Notes: generated from the letters alone by a model not told the origin. DNA of 32,634 bases from Isohypsibius dastychi (GCA_034696485.1 JAQIWT010000133.1:1-32634); one strand, 5' to 3'; shown: positions 20,724 to 32,128, counted from the stretch's first letter. A program made the numbers and translations.

Positions 20724-22334
20724 TTTCGTCCGATCCACAGATCCACACAGTCTGGAATTCGTCAATCAAAAAACCCGAGGAGAAAAACTGGAATTATGGA
20801 AAGATGTGTTTTTCAAGCAGACGTTCGCGGAGAGAAAATGTTTTTAATGCACTGGCAAAAGCTTCGAGTGAAGATGAAATGAGAAAAGACAAGATAGATA
20901 TGAGTCAGTTTATGGCCAGCCAGAATGGCAGATAGATGGAGAGAGCGACAAGTAGGCATTCCGTTGAGAAAAGCAGGCAAATACGATAGACACGCCTAGT
21001 AATTTACGCGCAAAGTTGTACAACGCGAGACAGTCTCCGCCCCGATTGTGTTCAGTCAATGGATGATCCGAGTGATCTGATTGCTCGCTAGCGGAGGCCC
21101 GGCTCTGATCTCATCGATTTTCAACGTATAAGGTGGCGCTCTCAAGTGTGCTGCACTATTTTCAAGTTTGTTATTTCGACAGAAAGTGAATTGGTTGAAT
21201 GCACTTGAGACGCAACGCGTCGGCTTTTTCGCTCGAACAAACTTTCGGCGGAATGCGGATGTTTTCAAGTGCAATTAACGCGGTTTGCAATGAAGTGTAA
21301 AATAGTCACTCGATCTCATAATTTTGAATTTTATTATTCGTCATTTGAAAACAATCGGAGTTTTGACCTACTTTTGCAAATCTTGTCCGAAGTGATTGGT
21401 CTGGGGGGAATTTACCGAGGAAATCCCTGATTAATACCGGCAGGACAAGTAGGCCACCTTGTCCACAAGCTCATCTTATTCGTTCGCCCACCTAGACTGC
21501 CATGATTACTTTGGCGGCACCCCTTCGGTACCTCGAATTTTGATAAATCCTCTAGCTGCACCCAAGTCCTTCACCTTGCTAGACGATTGCTTGAAATGAC
21601 AACAGCAAAAAAAGTAGAACAAAAAAACACCTAAACTCAGCATAATCTCTTTCCTGCTTATTCGAAGATGTCCAAGGAATTTGCAGTCTGGCAGCATCAA
21701 CGAAATGAAACATGTCATGGAGCTCTTGGATATGAACTCTAAGACACAATATATTTTCTCATTTTACTTTGGGCACAAATACGATAATGAGACTAATAAC
21801 CAGGCAGCCGTCTTTCCGCGAGGCTTTGTTGTCAGAATGTGAATCAGAAGCATGATTTCAAACCGGTATGTCCGAACCGGAATTCCAAATATATAGGACA
21901 TTCTGCCATTTTCATAACCACTTTTGAAATTCGTAAGAAAGCTCGAAAGAGTATCTTTGAGAACTCAAACCATTTGCAGATGCATGACTGCTACAATCAC
22001 CAAGTGTGAAATGCAAAGATACCATCAAAATTTTAATGACTTGCAATTTCTTTCGGTTTCGAACCGAAATTTTTATAAGGTTCAGAAACCATCGGTTTAT
22101 GAAAAATTCTCTTGGTAATTGCGAAGCGGGTTGCTTCTCTTGTTGATCATGAGAATTTCCAAGACGTTTTTCTGAGCCGGTAAAAAAGCCTATGGGATAA
22201 TGACCACTCTAACTCCACATCAGCGGGATCTTCGTTCACACTATCAGCGTGCTTTGTCTGCCAAAGCTTTCAAGTGCACAAATGAATCCTGAAACAGCTT
22301 TAATTGCAAGAGACTCGTGCCTCCACCAGATCTA
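20724..22334. other. Intergenic region upstream of follistatin, nothing firmly supported
   Basis: It should contain the follistatin promoter. A minus-strand frame at 21506-21718 ends in a Lys/Gly-rich tail (IKIRGTEGVPPK) but has only a weak internal acceptor. Other frames (21056-21274 minus, 21924-22118 plus) look random. Confidence 0.4.
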
Positions 22335-22601
22335 ATGTCAGACTCACGTGGTCCTGACATTTCAGAATCAGCTGATAACAATAGACAGTTTCAAGGAAAG
22401 TGCGCGAACTCACATGGCTTCACAATGAGTTACGAAAATAACGGTCATATTTCTGGCCTAATTGAGACTGCAAAGGTGGTGTTGTTGAGCTCCCAGCATG
22501 AAGCTGACAAAGAGTGCTTCTTTGTTCAAAAAAGGACAATACTGTCTGATCCGGATGTGTTACGTCAGTGCGGTGAATTGATGCTAAAACAAGCTGCTTG
22601 A
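22335..22601 (+). CDS. Possible small acidic protein of 88 residues, unknown
   Basis: A single-exon plus-strand frame opens at ATG 22335, preceded in frame by a stop at 22290. It encodes an acidic, soluble-looking protein (MSDSRGPDISESADNNRQF, then ETAKVVLLSSQHEADKECFF and a helical tail LRQCGELMLKQAA). No domain is recognised. A long minus-strand frame (22420-22707) overlaps it in another register, so one of them must be chance. It could be part of the 3' flank of the ANKFN1-like gene. Confidence 0.25.
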   Translation: MSDSRGPDISESADNNRQFQGKCANSHGFTMSYENNGHISGLIETAKVVLLSSQHEADKECFFVQKRTILSDPDVLRQCGELMLKQAA

Positions 22602-22818
22602 AGGTTGCTCCGTACAGCGCGCTAACACAGGTGTTCTTTGATTGCAGCGATATGATGCAATGGTACAGTTTTGCAATTTTTGTGACCGTAGACATATCCT
22701 TTTTCATTGTCAGGTTTGATTCGTAAAAAGATGCAACACACAGTCAGTTGGAAATGCATATACAGTTCGTTGCGCAAAAACACAAATGAGCATAAAATTC
22801 TGGAAAGCATCAAAGTTA

Positions 22819-25800
22819 TCAGACAGTTTTCCGTGGCTCCAAAACGAACCGAGTTTGTGGCTTCGTTTCAATCACATCTTTTATTCTGGCGTAATGCGGC
22901 AAATGCTTCTCATTGTCACCTTCTCTCGCTACTAAACTATAACTTCTGGCGACATTCGGAACGATGACTGGACTCATCGACCTGGAGAGGATTGTGTGAA
23001 TGACGTTACCGGCCGTTGTCTTGTCATCAGTTTCGATGTTGACCGTTCCTCTGTCGGGCGTCCGTGGCCGGATAACGACGGTAGTCGCAACATTATCGTA
23101 AGCTTGACGCTCCGTGTCCAGAGGTTCATCGTTGATCTGAATGGTGACCTTTTCGGGAAACACACTACTCTGTCATTTTGACGTCGGGAAAAGAGAGTTT
23201 TGCCTACCTTCGTCGAATTTCGCGGTGGTTTGACTGGTGGTGACTTTATTCCAGCTGTGAACGAAGGTTCTTTTGGGAAAAGAGAGATGCGCTTAGCGTT
23301 CCTGTTCGTAGCTGCACGGATCAAATCAGGGAGCCAACGCGAAGGGTTCCAGATTTTATCGAGTTCGTCTTGATGTTGGCGAATCTTCGCTTGCAACATT
23401 TTGATGGCAGTTGTTTCGGTACTTGTTGGCATATTCTGCAAAATAAAGTCTGGACTGGCCGAACATGAACTGTTTTGTTCTGACGTACTTGTCTGTGGAA
23501 CTGAGTAACATGGACGAACAGTGCTTCCAGTATAAGGAAAGATTGGCAGTAATTACTCCATGCATCTTTCCGATGTGCAGCATAGTAATCTGCAACGATA
23601 GCATGATGGCTATGCGGAACAGCTCTGCTTACTAGCACTTACTGGCTTCAAAGGTTTGAACCGCATTGTAAACCATGCCTTTCGTCTTCTCGTCATCAAA
23701 AGATGCTCTTGAACCAAGATCACGTTTTTGAGCGAATGTAACTATCATGCTGGTTCGCGGTGCTAGTTGCAACACTTCTTCATGGATGTGAAGCGACTCG
23801 TCGTTGACCCTTAGAGACATGTTGTGCTTTATGGTTTCCCAGGAATCCCTCATGAGGTGTTGCAATCTCGATGGCTCATTCGACGCTGGTTTTATCAGTG
23901 ATTCCCAGTCATGCCTACGTACAAATACAGTTCCTCAGAAAGACTGAAATTCCGGTTTTGATGAACCAGCTTCTCACCTGGTGATGTGACAGTTGTCCGC
24001 CATTTTGTGAGATGGTAAAGAGGTCAACTGCTTTTTGGTCGTCATAAGCGAAACTTGCTCCAAGTCGAATTTTAACTGCAGGAAACCCAAATGGAGACCA
24101 GGTTCGAGTTGCGACTGAACTGCTGTGCTGAAGCCAGATAGCTCCTGGAAAGGTCACCACATTTGAAGACACGATAAACACCTTAAAAAGCGAACGCAGC
24201 TACCTTTAGTCCAGCTGAAATCACGAGACTGAGTATCTGATTTGTCCCACCCATGTTCATGAGTTCCACTTCCTTTGAATGAAGCCACTTGAAAGCCGGT
24301 GTACGAAATTCGTCAGGATTGTCAAGCTGCTTAATAAGAAGGAGCAAAAGCGTGCCAGAGGATTTGTTGATCAAAGGTCGTAGGTACAGGTTCCCCAGAT
24401 CTTCCAAAGCGAAGGAACTTTGCAGACCTATTATAGCTTGGAGGATGTTGTAACGAAGATCAGACGCAGTTTCTCGCGATGAAGAGAGCAACTCCTTCAA
24501 CGGCTGGACAAGCGGCCAACAGGATGTCAACTAAAACCCAAAAACATCACATCAAAACTGAAAACGCGAGATAATCTAGCACCTACTTTTTGCAACCACA
24601 GGAAATCTTTGGCTCCGATCCTCTCTGTGGGGGAATGTTGAACAACGACCACCGGTAAGGTATAATCGGATGTGAAGAGGAAAGTATCACCACAAGTCAG
24701 CAGACACTACACATCGTCCTTCAATCAACGCAGTTGAGAAACTTGACTTTTAATATGCTCACCCCCAAGAACAATCCCTCATCCCCGAAGCCGTTTAACC
24801 TTGGCTGCACTTTCAAGATAGATTTGATGCTGTCTTTCAAGCTCGGTCTTCTCTGAACACCAGCGACCCTGGCAAGTCCCGGGTTCCCCATTGACATCCG
24901 TGCAAGACCATGCTGCCCGACTCCAAACTTGATCGAACTTTCAAGAGACTCCACCTTCTGGAGCAGTTCTTCCAAATCAACCTCGGTCTGCTGATCAAAT
25001 CTCTGCGGTAATCCATGAACCTCCCTCCATGCTGTAACAAATCCCTTGTTAAAATGACTAATTTGCACCAGCTGTCGTGTCTGTTGTTACATGATATCTG
25101 CACTGGAAATGGCTGAGCAAGCAGAGGGGTCCCGAAACCAGCCATATTCCCAGCCGACACCCGGAAATAGTATTTCTGCTCGTTCTTCAAATTGTCGATA
25201 ATGAATCGTGGCGGATTGATTGCATCAGTGAATATCTCGTAATCCACTGAACTGTTGAAATGCCGATCGGGCGACCACTCAACTGCAATGTCAAATGTCG
25301 TGCGCGTTCTTACAACATGCAGATTTACTGACCTTTGAAACGTGTGATGATTCCGCTCGGAGACGACAAATGAGAGGGTATCAACGCAACAGCATTCTCG
25401 TCCCAGATTTCTGCCCGGATCGAGTCAAGTGCATTCCGTGGTGGTCCTGAAATTCCGGAATAAGAACCAATTTGGTAATAGATTATTTTGGTCAAACCCA
25501 CTCATTTTTTCGACATTCTGGAGCATTTGTTGCACGTTATGTATAGAAGGTCGTGTGGCGACATCATTCTTCTCATTCTGTCGTGCGACGAGTTGTTCTG
25601 CTTCCAGTCTCCTTATAGCTTTTCGAAGAAAGTCAGTTCGAACGTTTTTGGAGCTCAGTGCTTGGGTCTCTCGTGCGCCGCTTTTGAAGAGTTCGACAGC
25701 GATAGAAAAGTTTCCAAGCATGATGGTGTCATCAATCAAGTTCCAACCAAACTCGTTGGGGGCATTGATGTCGAAAGAGGGGTCCGACAGCTGTTTGAGG

Positions 25801-27232
25801 ATATCTCTCATTAAGGTCACCTATAAAGAGGAACCGATGATCAGTCCTTAGTCATAGCTCAGCGTGGATCGTGATCCAATAGTCAAGTGACCCCAAAAGC
25901 GCTGGAGACCGTGCTTGTTGTTTGAACGTTCTTCGATTTCAGAACATTTGTCAAATTCGAATTCCAACGGAATGACCCCACAGAGTATCTGCCCTACCTC
26001 GTTTCTTCTGGCAGCTGTCCAAAGTAGCTTCTCAGCGAGGACGCGTTTCTTGCCGTCATTCTTCCTTTCAAAGAGATAGCCAACGAGATTCTGCAAGTTC
26101 TGCTGTATGCGTAGGTTAATTGATGGGGATCGTCCACGAAGCCCACGCTGAAGATCATGTCCGTTGTTGTTTGAGTTGAGAAGATTGGTCGAAGCTGTCA
26201 ATCGTGATCGGTGATCAGGTCTGGTACGCACGTCCTGCGACGATGACGAGGATGTCAACGATGCCGTTCCGGGAACATCCGATTCTTGGCTGCTTCCGCG
26301 TCCTTGGCCCAATAAGTTGAGTTTTTGCTCGGAACTGAAAACAAAACAGTTTGCAAACTTCTTTCGCCGATTTTTCAGGGGTGTGTTGGCTTAATCACTT
26401 GTTTAATTAACAAGCATGGCGACTAATTGAATACACACAAATATTTGCTTTTCGCCGTAAATCAAATGACCTGTCATCGTTTGATGCATGAAGCCAAAAG
26501 CGAGACAGTGAAACGAAGAACCAAAGTTTGCAACGGATACATCAATCATTAGATCTGACAAGCTTGAACTTGTCATCTTCAACTTGCTTCATTCTTCGGA
26601 TAAACCATGTCAAACAATATTCTTCGTGTGCGTACTTTCACGCGTTCTGATTTCGACCGACGCAAGGGCAGAACTCGGTTGACGGTTATTTAGTTAGCGA
26701 AGTGATGAAAACCTAAGGATCCACCAAGTGAGGACGATTATTGCAATGCTTACGTTCTTAAAATTCAAGTTTCATAGTTTACCAAGGTAAACTGGTAAGA
26801 TACAATACCGCACTTTTCAAAAGCACAATTTCTAATAACAGAAACAAAAGAAAATTAAAAAACTCGGTTTCATTTTACCAAATTTAATCTCAATTCTCAA
26901 TTTACAATGTTTTTATATGGAAAAACTAGTAGGTTGAGACAAAAGTAAAACATTGTCAGGATTTCCAGATTTTCTTGAGCATCCTTCTGAAGGTACAGAA
27001 CTTACAAGTATCGGTCAACTGATCGAGCTCGATCCTTGAGTTTTTGCAAAGTGGATGTGCTCTCAGGAGGAAGTAGTCCTTGTTTCCGGTAATCCATTTC
27101 TTTCACTCACATGCGATCAAGAAGAATATCGCAAACAATCAAACCGCTCTCAGAAACAGTAATTGCCGCCAACGATGATCGCCGTCCAAAAATCGAGCTC
27201 ACAGAAAGAAATGTAATCCGAAGTCCGGCACA
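22819..27232 (-). CDS. Wide awake / ANKFN1 homologue (ankyrin, fibronectin III and RA-like regions), 5' incomplete
   Basis: Minus-strand exons: 27111-27232, 25998-26334, 25502-25820, 25333-25446, 25091-25282, 24763-25031, 24587-24706, 24204-24530, 23978-24144, 23643-23914, 23489-23589, 23208-23435 and 22819-23169; 972 codons, all in phase. The third exon carries an ankyrin-like stretch (FDINAPNEFGWNLIDDTI). Two exons form one fibronectin III domain (EWSPDRHF to YYFRVSAGNMAGFGTP). Next comes the family signature SSWREVHGLPQRFDQQTE, a KDSIKSILK stretch and DFLWLQK, then the conserved central helical part (LEPGLHLGFLQLKF). The last exon (FPEKVTIQINDE to TAGNVIHTIL) resembles the C-terminal Ras-association region. 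In flies and mice this cytosolic membrane-associated protein sets neuronal excitability and sleep or locomotor state. The first exon listed begins at phase 0 without an ATG, so upstream exons are missing. Confidence 0.9.
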
Positions 27233-29055
27233 CTGAAAAAGAACGGTTTCACAGTTGTCAGCAGTTGGCCAGCTCGATTGATTGTGGAATACTGATGAGA
27301 ATAACAAACAAGTCAAGTGAGAAACAAAAGAAACAAAGCCGTCATACCGGATCAAGCGGAAATCTGATAACAGAGGGGAACAGAAGAGAGATTGATTTTT
27401 ATGATGGACTTCAAGAGTAAAAACGATTGCAGGGCGGAACTGACGTTAACTCACATTCAGATACGGTAGACTGAGAGGAGACTGAAACGCCAGGTAAATA
27501 TAAAATCGTTTCCTCTCTAAATTGAGCAATCAAATGTTGAAGAATTCACATAAAAGTCATCCTCGTGAAATGATTCCCAGACGATAACCAACTCCGTGTT
27601 TTTCCCCATTAGAGATAAAGAAATGATACACTGTTCATCTGGATAAATAAATAGGCCGCAAAAAACGGATGACATAAGATATCTTTAGACAGGCCAAGTT
27701 CATGGAGATTACAAAGTGTGGAGACGAAAACGGCACAGCTGCTGATTTTCTCCGGGGTTGGTTTTATTTTCGGAGTATTTATGTCGACCTCTAAATTCTT
27801 CCTTCTGAGTGGTGCGCTATTGGGTGGAATATAATTCGGCATGTGGCTTGTAATTAGCCATTTGATGGACATTGCGCCTGGTGCTTGTTCTCGCTTTTTA
27901 TAACGACGCGCACTGGTGCATGCTGAATCTTTACTGTCAAGTTCAAAACGCCGCTGCAAGGCAAAAGGCGGAATTGGTTGCGCACAAGTTGAGCTGTGAA
28001 ATGTGTAGCAAGAAATATGATTTATGACGCTTTGACATTCAATTTAGGTAACCTGTTTGTGCCATACAATCAGGTACATCGTGATGTGCGATATATTTAT
28101 TTCTCACACCTTATAACGCTCTCAGTAATCATTCTTATAATCAAACCCTCATGTTCAAAGTCGTTTTGTTATTTTCAAGGAAACAAAAGTTTTTTGAAAG
28201 TGGGAAACGAAGAGACGGTAACCGTCTAAGAGACGTTAGTTTGAAGTGACCGTGGACCGTAGAACGACATACTACAACAGGAAAGGTCATCGCGGATTCA
28301 GTTGCTGTGCTGATAGGTACCAAGATTTTAGTTGTGATACATGGTGCAATCACGGATTCCAACCGAAGAAAGGGCAAGTTTTGAGTCCTAAATCTTTAGT
28401 CAGGGGTACTAGTATCATATGCCGAGCATCACTGATTGGCTGAAACGACGCTTCTGCAATCCACGCGCAGCTTCGGACACACAAATACGTTGTACCATTG
28501 TGGATGGCATCATGGAAGGGAACATCGCTTAAAATAAATGCGGGAGGGCCACAACTGCTTGGACCTTCCGGACAGAGTCGCTGAGGTAATGTGCCCTTGT
28601 TAACAGTTGGCAGTCGATTCCACGACCACCAAAGTACACCATACAGTGTCAGACCGCGTAAGCCCGCTATGTGTCTGACCCAGGCCCGGTCGTTTTGTTG
28701 TGGATTTTCACAGAGTGTTTGTCAATTGCTCAATCGCTTTTCAAGAAATAAATCACGTACATACAAACCTATGTCTTTAACGTGGTTCTGTGACATATTT
28801 AACATATGAAGTGGCCAATTGGTTCATCATTTATCAAGCAGATTATTGTTCTTAAATGCAGTAGGTGCGCACTAGTGACCCCACCTCAATGCGTCTCTCA
28901 GTATTTTCGTAAATCATGCTGAATGTTACATCGTACTGTACGCTGGCCATATAATTGCTGTTCTTCCTTTCTAGTAAAATGGTATGTTATTCATAACACC
29001 GGAAACCCAAAATGGTCAGTTTACTCTACTGCGGAAGCCTCGGAAGAAAGTGAGC
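27233..29055. other. Upstream of the ANKFN1-like gene; no confident gene
   Basis: The missing first exons of the ANKFN1-like gene should lie here. Two micro-exon-like pieces on the minus strand have good sites: about 27355-27370 between TTATCAG and GTATGAC, and about 27455-27481 between GTTTCAG and GTGAGTT. They cannot be joined to the known exon without a stop. A minus-strand frame at 27609-27959 contains an ATG-led stretch of 87 codons (MSIKWLITSHMPNYIPPNSA...) with no recognisable domain. The plus-strand frame at 28246-28443 is Cys-rich but lacks an ATG and a signal peptide. Confidence 0.35.
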
Positions 29056-30153
29056 TCATTTGGACAAAAAAGCGAGCCTGCGAAAAAGTTGTTTAGCAGC
29101 CTGCATCTGTTCAGCTCCCTGCGAAGATCCAAACGCATTTTCAGACTGTGGGCTCTGCATCATAGGGAACGGTTGACTTTGTTGAAAGTTCATTGGCGAA
29201 AAGCTTGGTCCCTCTTCGTCTCCCCGTCCGCCACGACCCCCTCGTCCACCACGTCCACCTCGCTGATGGTGCAGCTTCCACAGCAGAAATCGGATAATCT
29301 TTTTGCAGTTAGGCTTTCGGGGTCGTCTTCCAGAACCACCACGTCCATCACGACCTCCACGTCCACCGGGACCCATACCACCCCCATGACCACGGGGACC
29401 CCATTCTTCGTCATCATCGTCGTCTCCTCCGCGACCACCTCGACCTCTACGCCCACCTGGACCCATGCGTCCACCACGACCTTTTGGCCCCCATTCCTCT
29501 TCATCATCGTCATCTTTTCCAGGTGGTCCCCACTTTCGTGGTCCTCGACGATCTTCATCATCGTCATCAGCGAATGGTCCCCATTTTCCTCCCTCCTCAT
29601 CCTCGTCATCGTCATCATCTCGTGGACCAAACGGTCTCTTCATCTTTCCCCAGGTTGGAACTTCATTCTCCTCGTCATCATCTTGGTCCTCTTTCATGAA
29701 ACTCATTGGGAAAGGTCGCATAGGCATCCCCATTAAAAAGGGCGGCATATGGTGCTTCGAAGGTGGGCTTTTCGGCGACCCCATGATAAGGTTGATGGTG
29801 TGTCGGGGTGGACTTTCGGTTTGTCCCATGTCCCACGGCGGCGAAATAGCTGGACGTGGACCGGGTGGGCCAGGTGGACGTTCCTGAGCCAGCTGCTTGG
29901 CCAAATCGATCAAAGTCATGAGTAGTTTGGGCAGCTCTGTTGGTGAAGGGGTTGTTGCAGGAGGAATGTTCGTAGGGTCAACCATAGGGGCCATCTGATT
30001 GAAGTTCATCATCTCGTTATTCTCTCCTTCAAAGTTCTGACCAACATCAAAGTTCTGTCCAACATCAAAGTTTTGAGCGGCAGCCAGTGCCACTAAGGCT
30101 ATGAAAGAACAGGAAAGTATAAAAGCCGCCATTTTCGCTGGTGAACACTGCAT
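29056..30153 (-). CDS. Secreted Asp-rich / RGG-rich low-complexity protein with an embedded cationic helix
   Basis: One uninterrupted frame of 365 codons. Translation more likely starts at the second Met (30132), which gives a clean signal peptide (MAAFILSCSFIALVALAAA); the TATA box would leave almost no leader for the first. The mature protein starts with three copies of QNFDVG or near-copies, then a Pro/Met-rich section. Next, about residues 165-275 alternate acidic blocks (DDDDDEDEE) with WGP and Gly/Arg blocks (GPGGRGGRDGRGG). At residues 283-298 a cationic amphipathic segment, CKKIIRFLLWKLHHQR, is followed by RGG repeats. The end is Gln/Met-rich with a basic hydrophobic tail (KQLFRRLAFLSK). 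It has one Cys, no known domain and is predicted disordered. Acidic blocks could shield the cationic helix as in antimicrobial precursors, or bind calcium as in matrix proteins; both are inference. I do not recognise a family. Confidence 0.82.
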   Translation of the reverse strand: MQCSPAKMAAFILSCSFIALVALAAAQNFDVGQNFDVGQNFEGENNEMMNFNQMAPMVDPTNIPPATTPSPTELPKLLMTLIDLAKQLAQERPPGPPGPRPAISPPWDMGQTESPPRHTINLIMGSPKSPPSKHHMPPFLMGMPMRPFPMSFMKEDQDDDEENEVPTWGKMKRPFGPRDDDDDEDEEGGKWGPFADDDDEDRRGPRKWGPPGKDDDDEEEWGPKGRGGRMGPGGRRGRGGRGGDDDDDEEWGPRGHGGGMGPGGRGGRDGRGGSGRRPRKPNCKKIIRFLLWKLHHQRGGRGGRGGRGGRGDEEGPSFSPMNFQQSQPFPMMQSPQSENAFGSSQGAEQMQAAKQLFRRLAFLSK

Positions 30154-30181
30154 GTGAAAATGTATGGGGACTGAAACAGGG

Positions 30182-30188
30182 TTTTATA
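30182..30188 (-). promoter_or_regulatory. TATA box of the Asp/RGG-rich protein gene
   Basis: On the minus strand CATATAAAACC contains TATAAAA. It lies 29 bp upstream of the first ATG (30153) and 50 bp upstream of the second (30132). Normal TATA-to-start spacing puts transcription initiation near 30157, which favours the second ATG. Confidence 0.65.
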
Positions 30189-30997
30189 TGTTATGGTGGT
30201 ATTTGAATTCCGGCGGAACAAACGTGGAAACATCCACAAAGAATGTCTTGGGTCAGCGACATTTCACTGCCGAATCAAGGGCATTCATTCAGGGGATTAT
30301 GCTGTGGATACAACAGAGTAAACGCGTCATGAGCCCGTTGAATAGACTTTGCAGTAGCGACACTTTGAATTCATGGTGAAGAAAATTAGCCCGTGCAGAG
30401 AATTCAACTCGTCAGCTTGAAATGCAATGCAAGCCCGATGGAATTACCGACAACATTCGATCTCGAACAAACATCAGACGATCAAGTGCAACGCAGATCA
30501 TGTGAGGAAGAAGTTGTCAATATCATGCATTGACGAATGAAAACCAGAACCTGTTCTTCTCAATGAACGGGATGGAACAATACGAAGTAGAACTTCGGGG
30601 AAGCGCATGGGCGTAGGTATCTGCTTTTTCAGTCTTCGTCAGCGGCATAGGTGTTATCGCGTCCATTGCATGTATATGTCCATTGAGACTGACGTAGCGT
30701 ATTCGGGCGGACCTGGCTCACCATATCAAGGATGGATCAACAGGTGAGCCACCGTACGTAGTGAAACTTCTTCGAAATTCGAAAGGTCATCTGCGCTCTC
30801 TGTGTGCGATGGAATACAGGGTATCCCGCAGCTGCCATAGAACCTCGAGTGAAGTTATCGAAGCTAGGAACCTCTAGGAAGACTCAGCTAGGACGACTTT
30901 GCTTCAAAAACCACTTCCTGCTTCACTGAACTGTACGGATGCGTTCAAGTAGTCGGGAACTGGGAGGACATAATTAATGCTTTGGGTACAGGCAAAA
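30189..30997. other. No supported gene
   Basis: No coding frame with features is seen. The minus-strand end of this stretch (30904-30997) continues open from the transposon end (TQSINYVLPVPDYL...), ending at a stop near 30904. It could be the former continuation of the GPCR gene beyond the insertion, but it shows no transmembrane segment. Confidence 0.35.
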
Positions 30998-32128
30998 CAC
31001 GATATTCCGTAGGACACCAAACGCAGCACAATTCCGTAGGACAGTGACGTCATACACACATAATTACCGAAAGTGACCATTACCGATTGCTCAATAAATG
31101 AGCAATACAGTAAACTATCTTTTGAAGAATGAACCACGAAGGACAGACGAAAATCAGACATCTTAAATAGTTTAAAAATCATGAAATTCAAACAACTTCA
31201 ACGTGAAAACCGGGCATAGATGAGAGACGAACTCTGCAAATAAAACAAACTTTTCTCACAGGGATAAATCAAGAAAGACATACTTTTTTAGAACGCGTGA
31301 CCAGTTTGTTTAAAATTACAGATGGGGCCAGAGAAACTGCCGCAGTCAAAAGAGATGTTTTCTAGGGACAGCATCTTTTCCTAACCAAAACTTCAATCGA
31401 CTCTGGATCGTTACAGCTTGCCTTATCTCCTCAGGAATCTTCTGAACAATTCTCTCAAACATTGAATACCTTGAGAAACTCAGTAAACTTTCTGAAATAA
31501 ATCCAAAATTGATTGTCTATTTACCTTTCCTTCTTCCGGTCTCCTGCATCAGTTTGACCAGACCACGTTTGCTGAGAGGAACTGCCAATTTTGCCAGATT
31601 TATTATTACTTTGATGAGTCTAGCCTTCTCTTCCTCACTGATTTTCAGCGGAGCTCCGACCTTACTTCCGGTTCCCGCTTTGCAATCACGCAGTGTTGAA
31701 CGAGGGATTCCATAAAAATTGACAGCTTTGGCAACAGGCCAACCTGACTTCTGGATAGACTCTACAGCAGATTCGAACAGATTATTCTTTGAATGTGGCA
31801 ATTTTAAATCAACTCTTTTTTTCCGAATCATGTCCAAACAATAATTCAAGGTGGACTTCGAAATATCAAACATTTCTGCAGCATTTCTGAGCGAGACCCC
31901 CTCCTCCAGAAAAGATCGAATTGCCAGGTCCATCTTATGACAATTGTACTTCAAGGATAGGGGCAGATGTATCAAGATAGGTTTAAAAGTGAAAAAGGGA
32001 TAAACCTCAGATTCGACCATTGCCCATCGAAACGAAAACACAGGTTGATTGATTATGTTTCGTTACTGATTAGTTTAGTGGGTGTCCTACGGAATTCTGC
32101 TGCGTTTGGTGTCCTACGGAATATCGTG
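30998..32128 (-). mobile_element. DNA transposon with 46-bp terminal inverted repeats and a psq-type HTH protein
   Basis: The two ends (30998-31043 and 32083-32128) are inverted repeats of 46 bp that differ at one base. Each starts CACGATATTCCGTAGGACA and ends with a second copy of ATTCCGTAGGACA, so each arm holds a 13-bp direct repeat, a likely transposase-binding motif. The 1131-bp body carries one HTH gene. If the outer CACGA is flank, the element would be bounded by TA on both sides, as in Tc1/mariner and pogo-like elements; otherwise no target duplication is visible. The near-identity of the ends suggests fairly recent insertion. No DDE catalytic domain is seen, so it is probably non-autonomous. 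Confidence 0.85.
31346..32020 (-). CDS. Pipsqueak/pogo-type DNA-binding protein of the transposon
   Basis: The main frame runs from ATG 32020 (or ATG 31933) to a stop at 31517. It contains two helix-turn-helix segments: SLRNAAEMFDISKSTLNYCL and PVAKAVNFYGIPRSTLRDCK. After the second comes a GAPLKISEEEKARLIKVI segment, the order found in psq/CENP-B-like N-termini of pogo and Tigger transposases. A donor (AAAG|GTAAAT at 31525/31524) and acceptor (TTTATTTCAG at 31492) would remove 33 nt and extend the protein by 48 residues to a stop at 31346. The extension (QKIPEEIRQAVTIQSRLKFW) does not resemble a DDE domain. Without the nuclease the protein could only bind DNA, perhaps the terminal repeats. 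Confidence 0.75.

Noticed and set aside
22420-22707. Minus-strand 95-codon frame downstream of the ANKFN1-like stop
   Set aside because: The ANKFN1-like gene ends in phase at 22819 after an RA-like region. This frame begins without a supported acceptor and overlaps a plus frame of equal length, so neither is proven.
29465-29887. Long plus-strand frames rich in Ser, Pro and Arg
   Set aside because: They are complements of the Asp- and Gly/Arg-rich codon repeats of the minus-strand gene 29056-30153, which has the signal peptide and TATA box.
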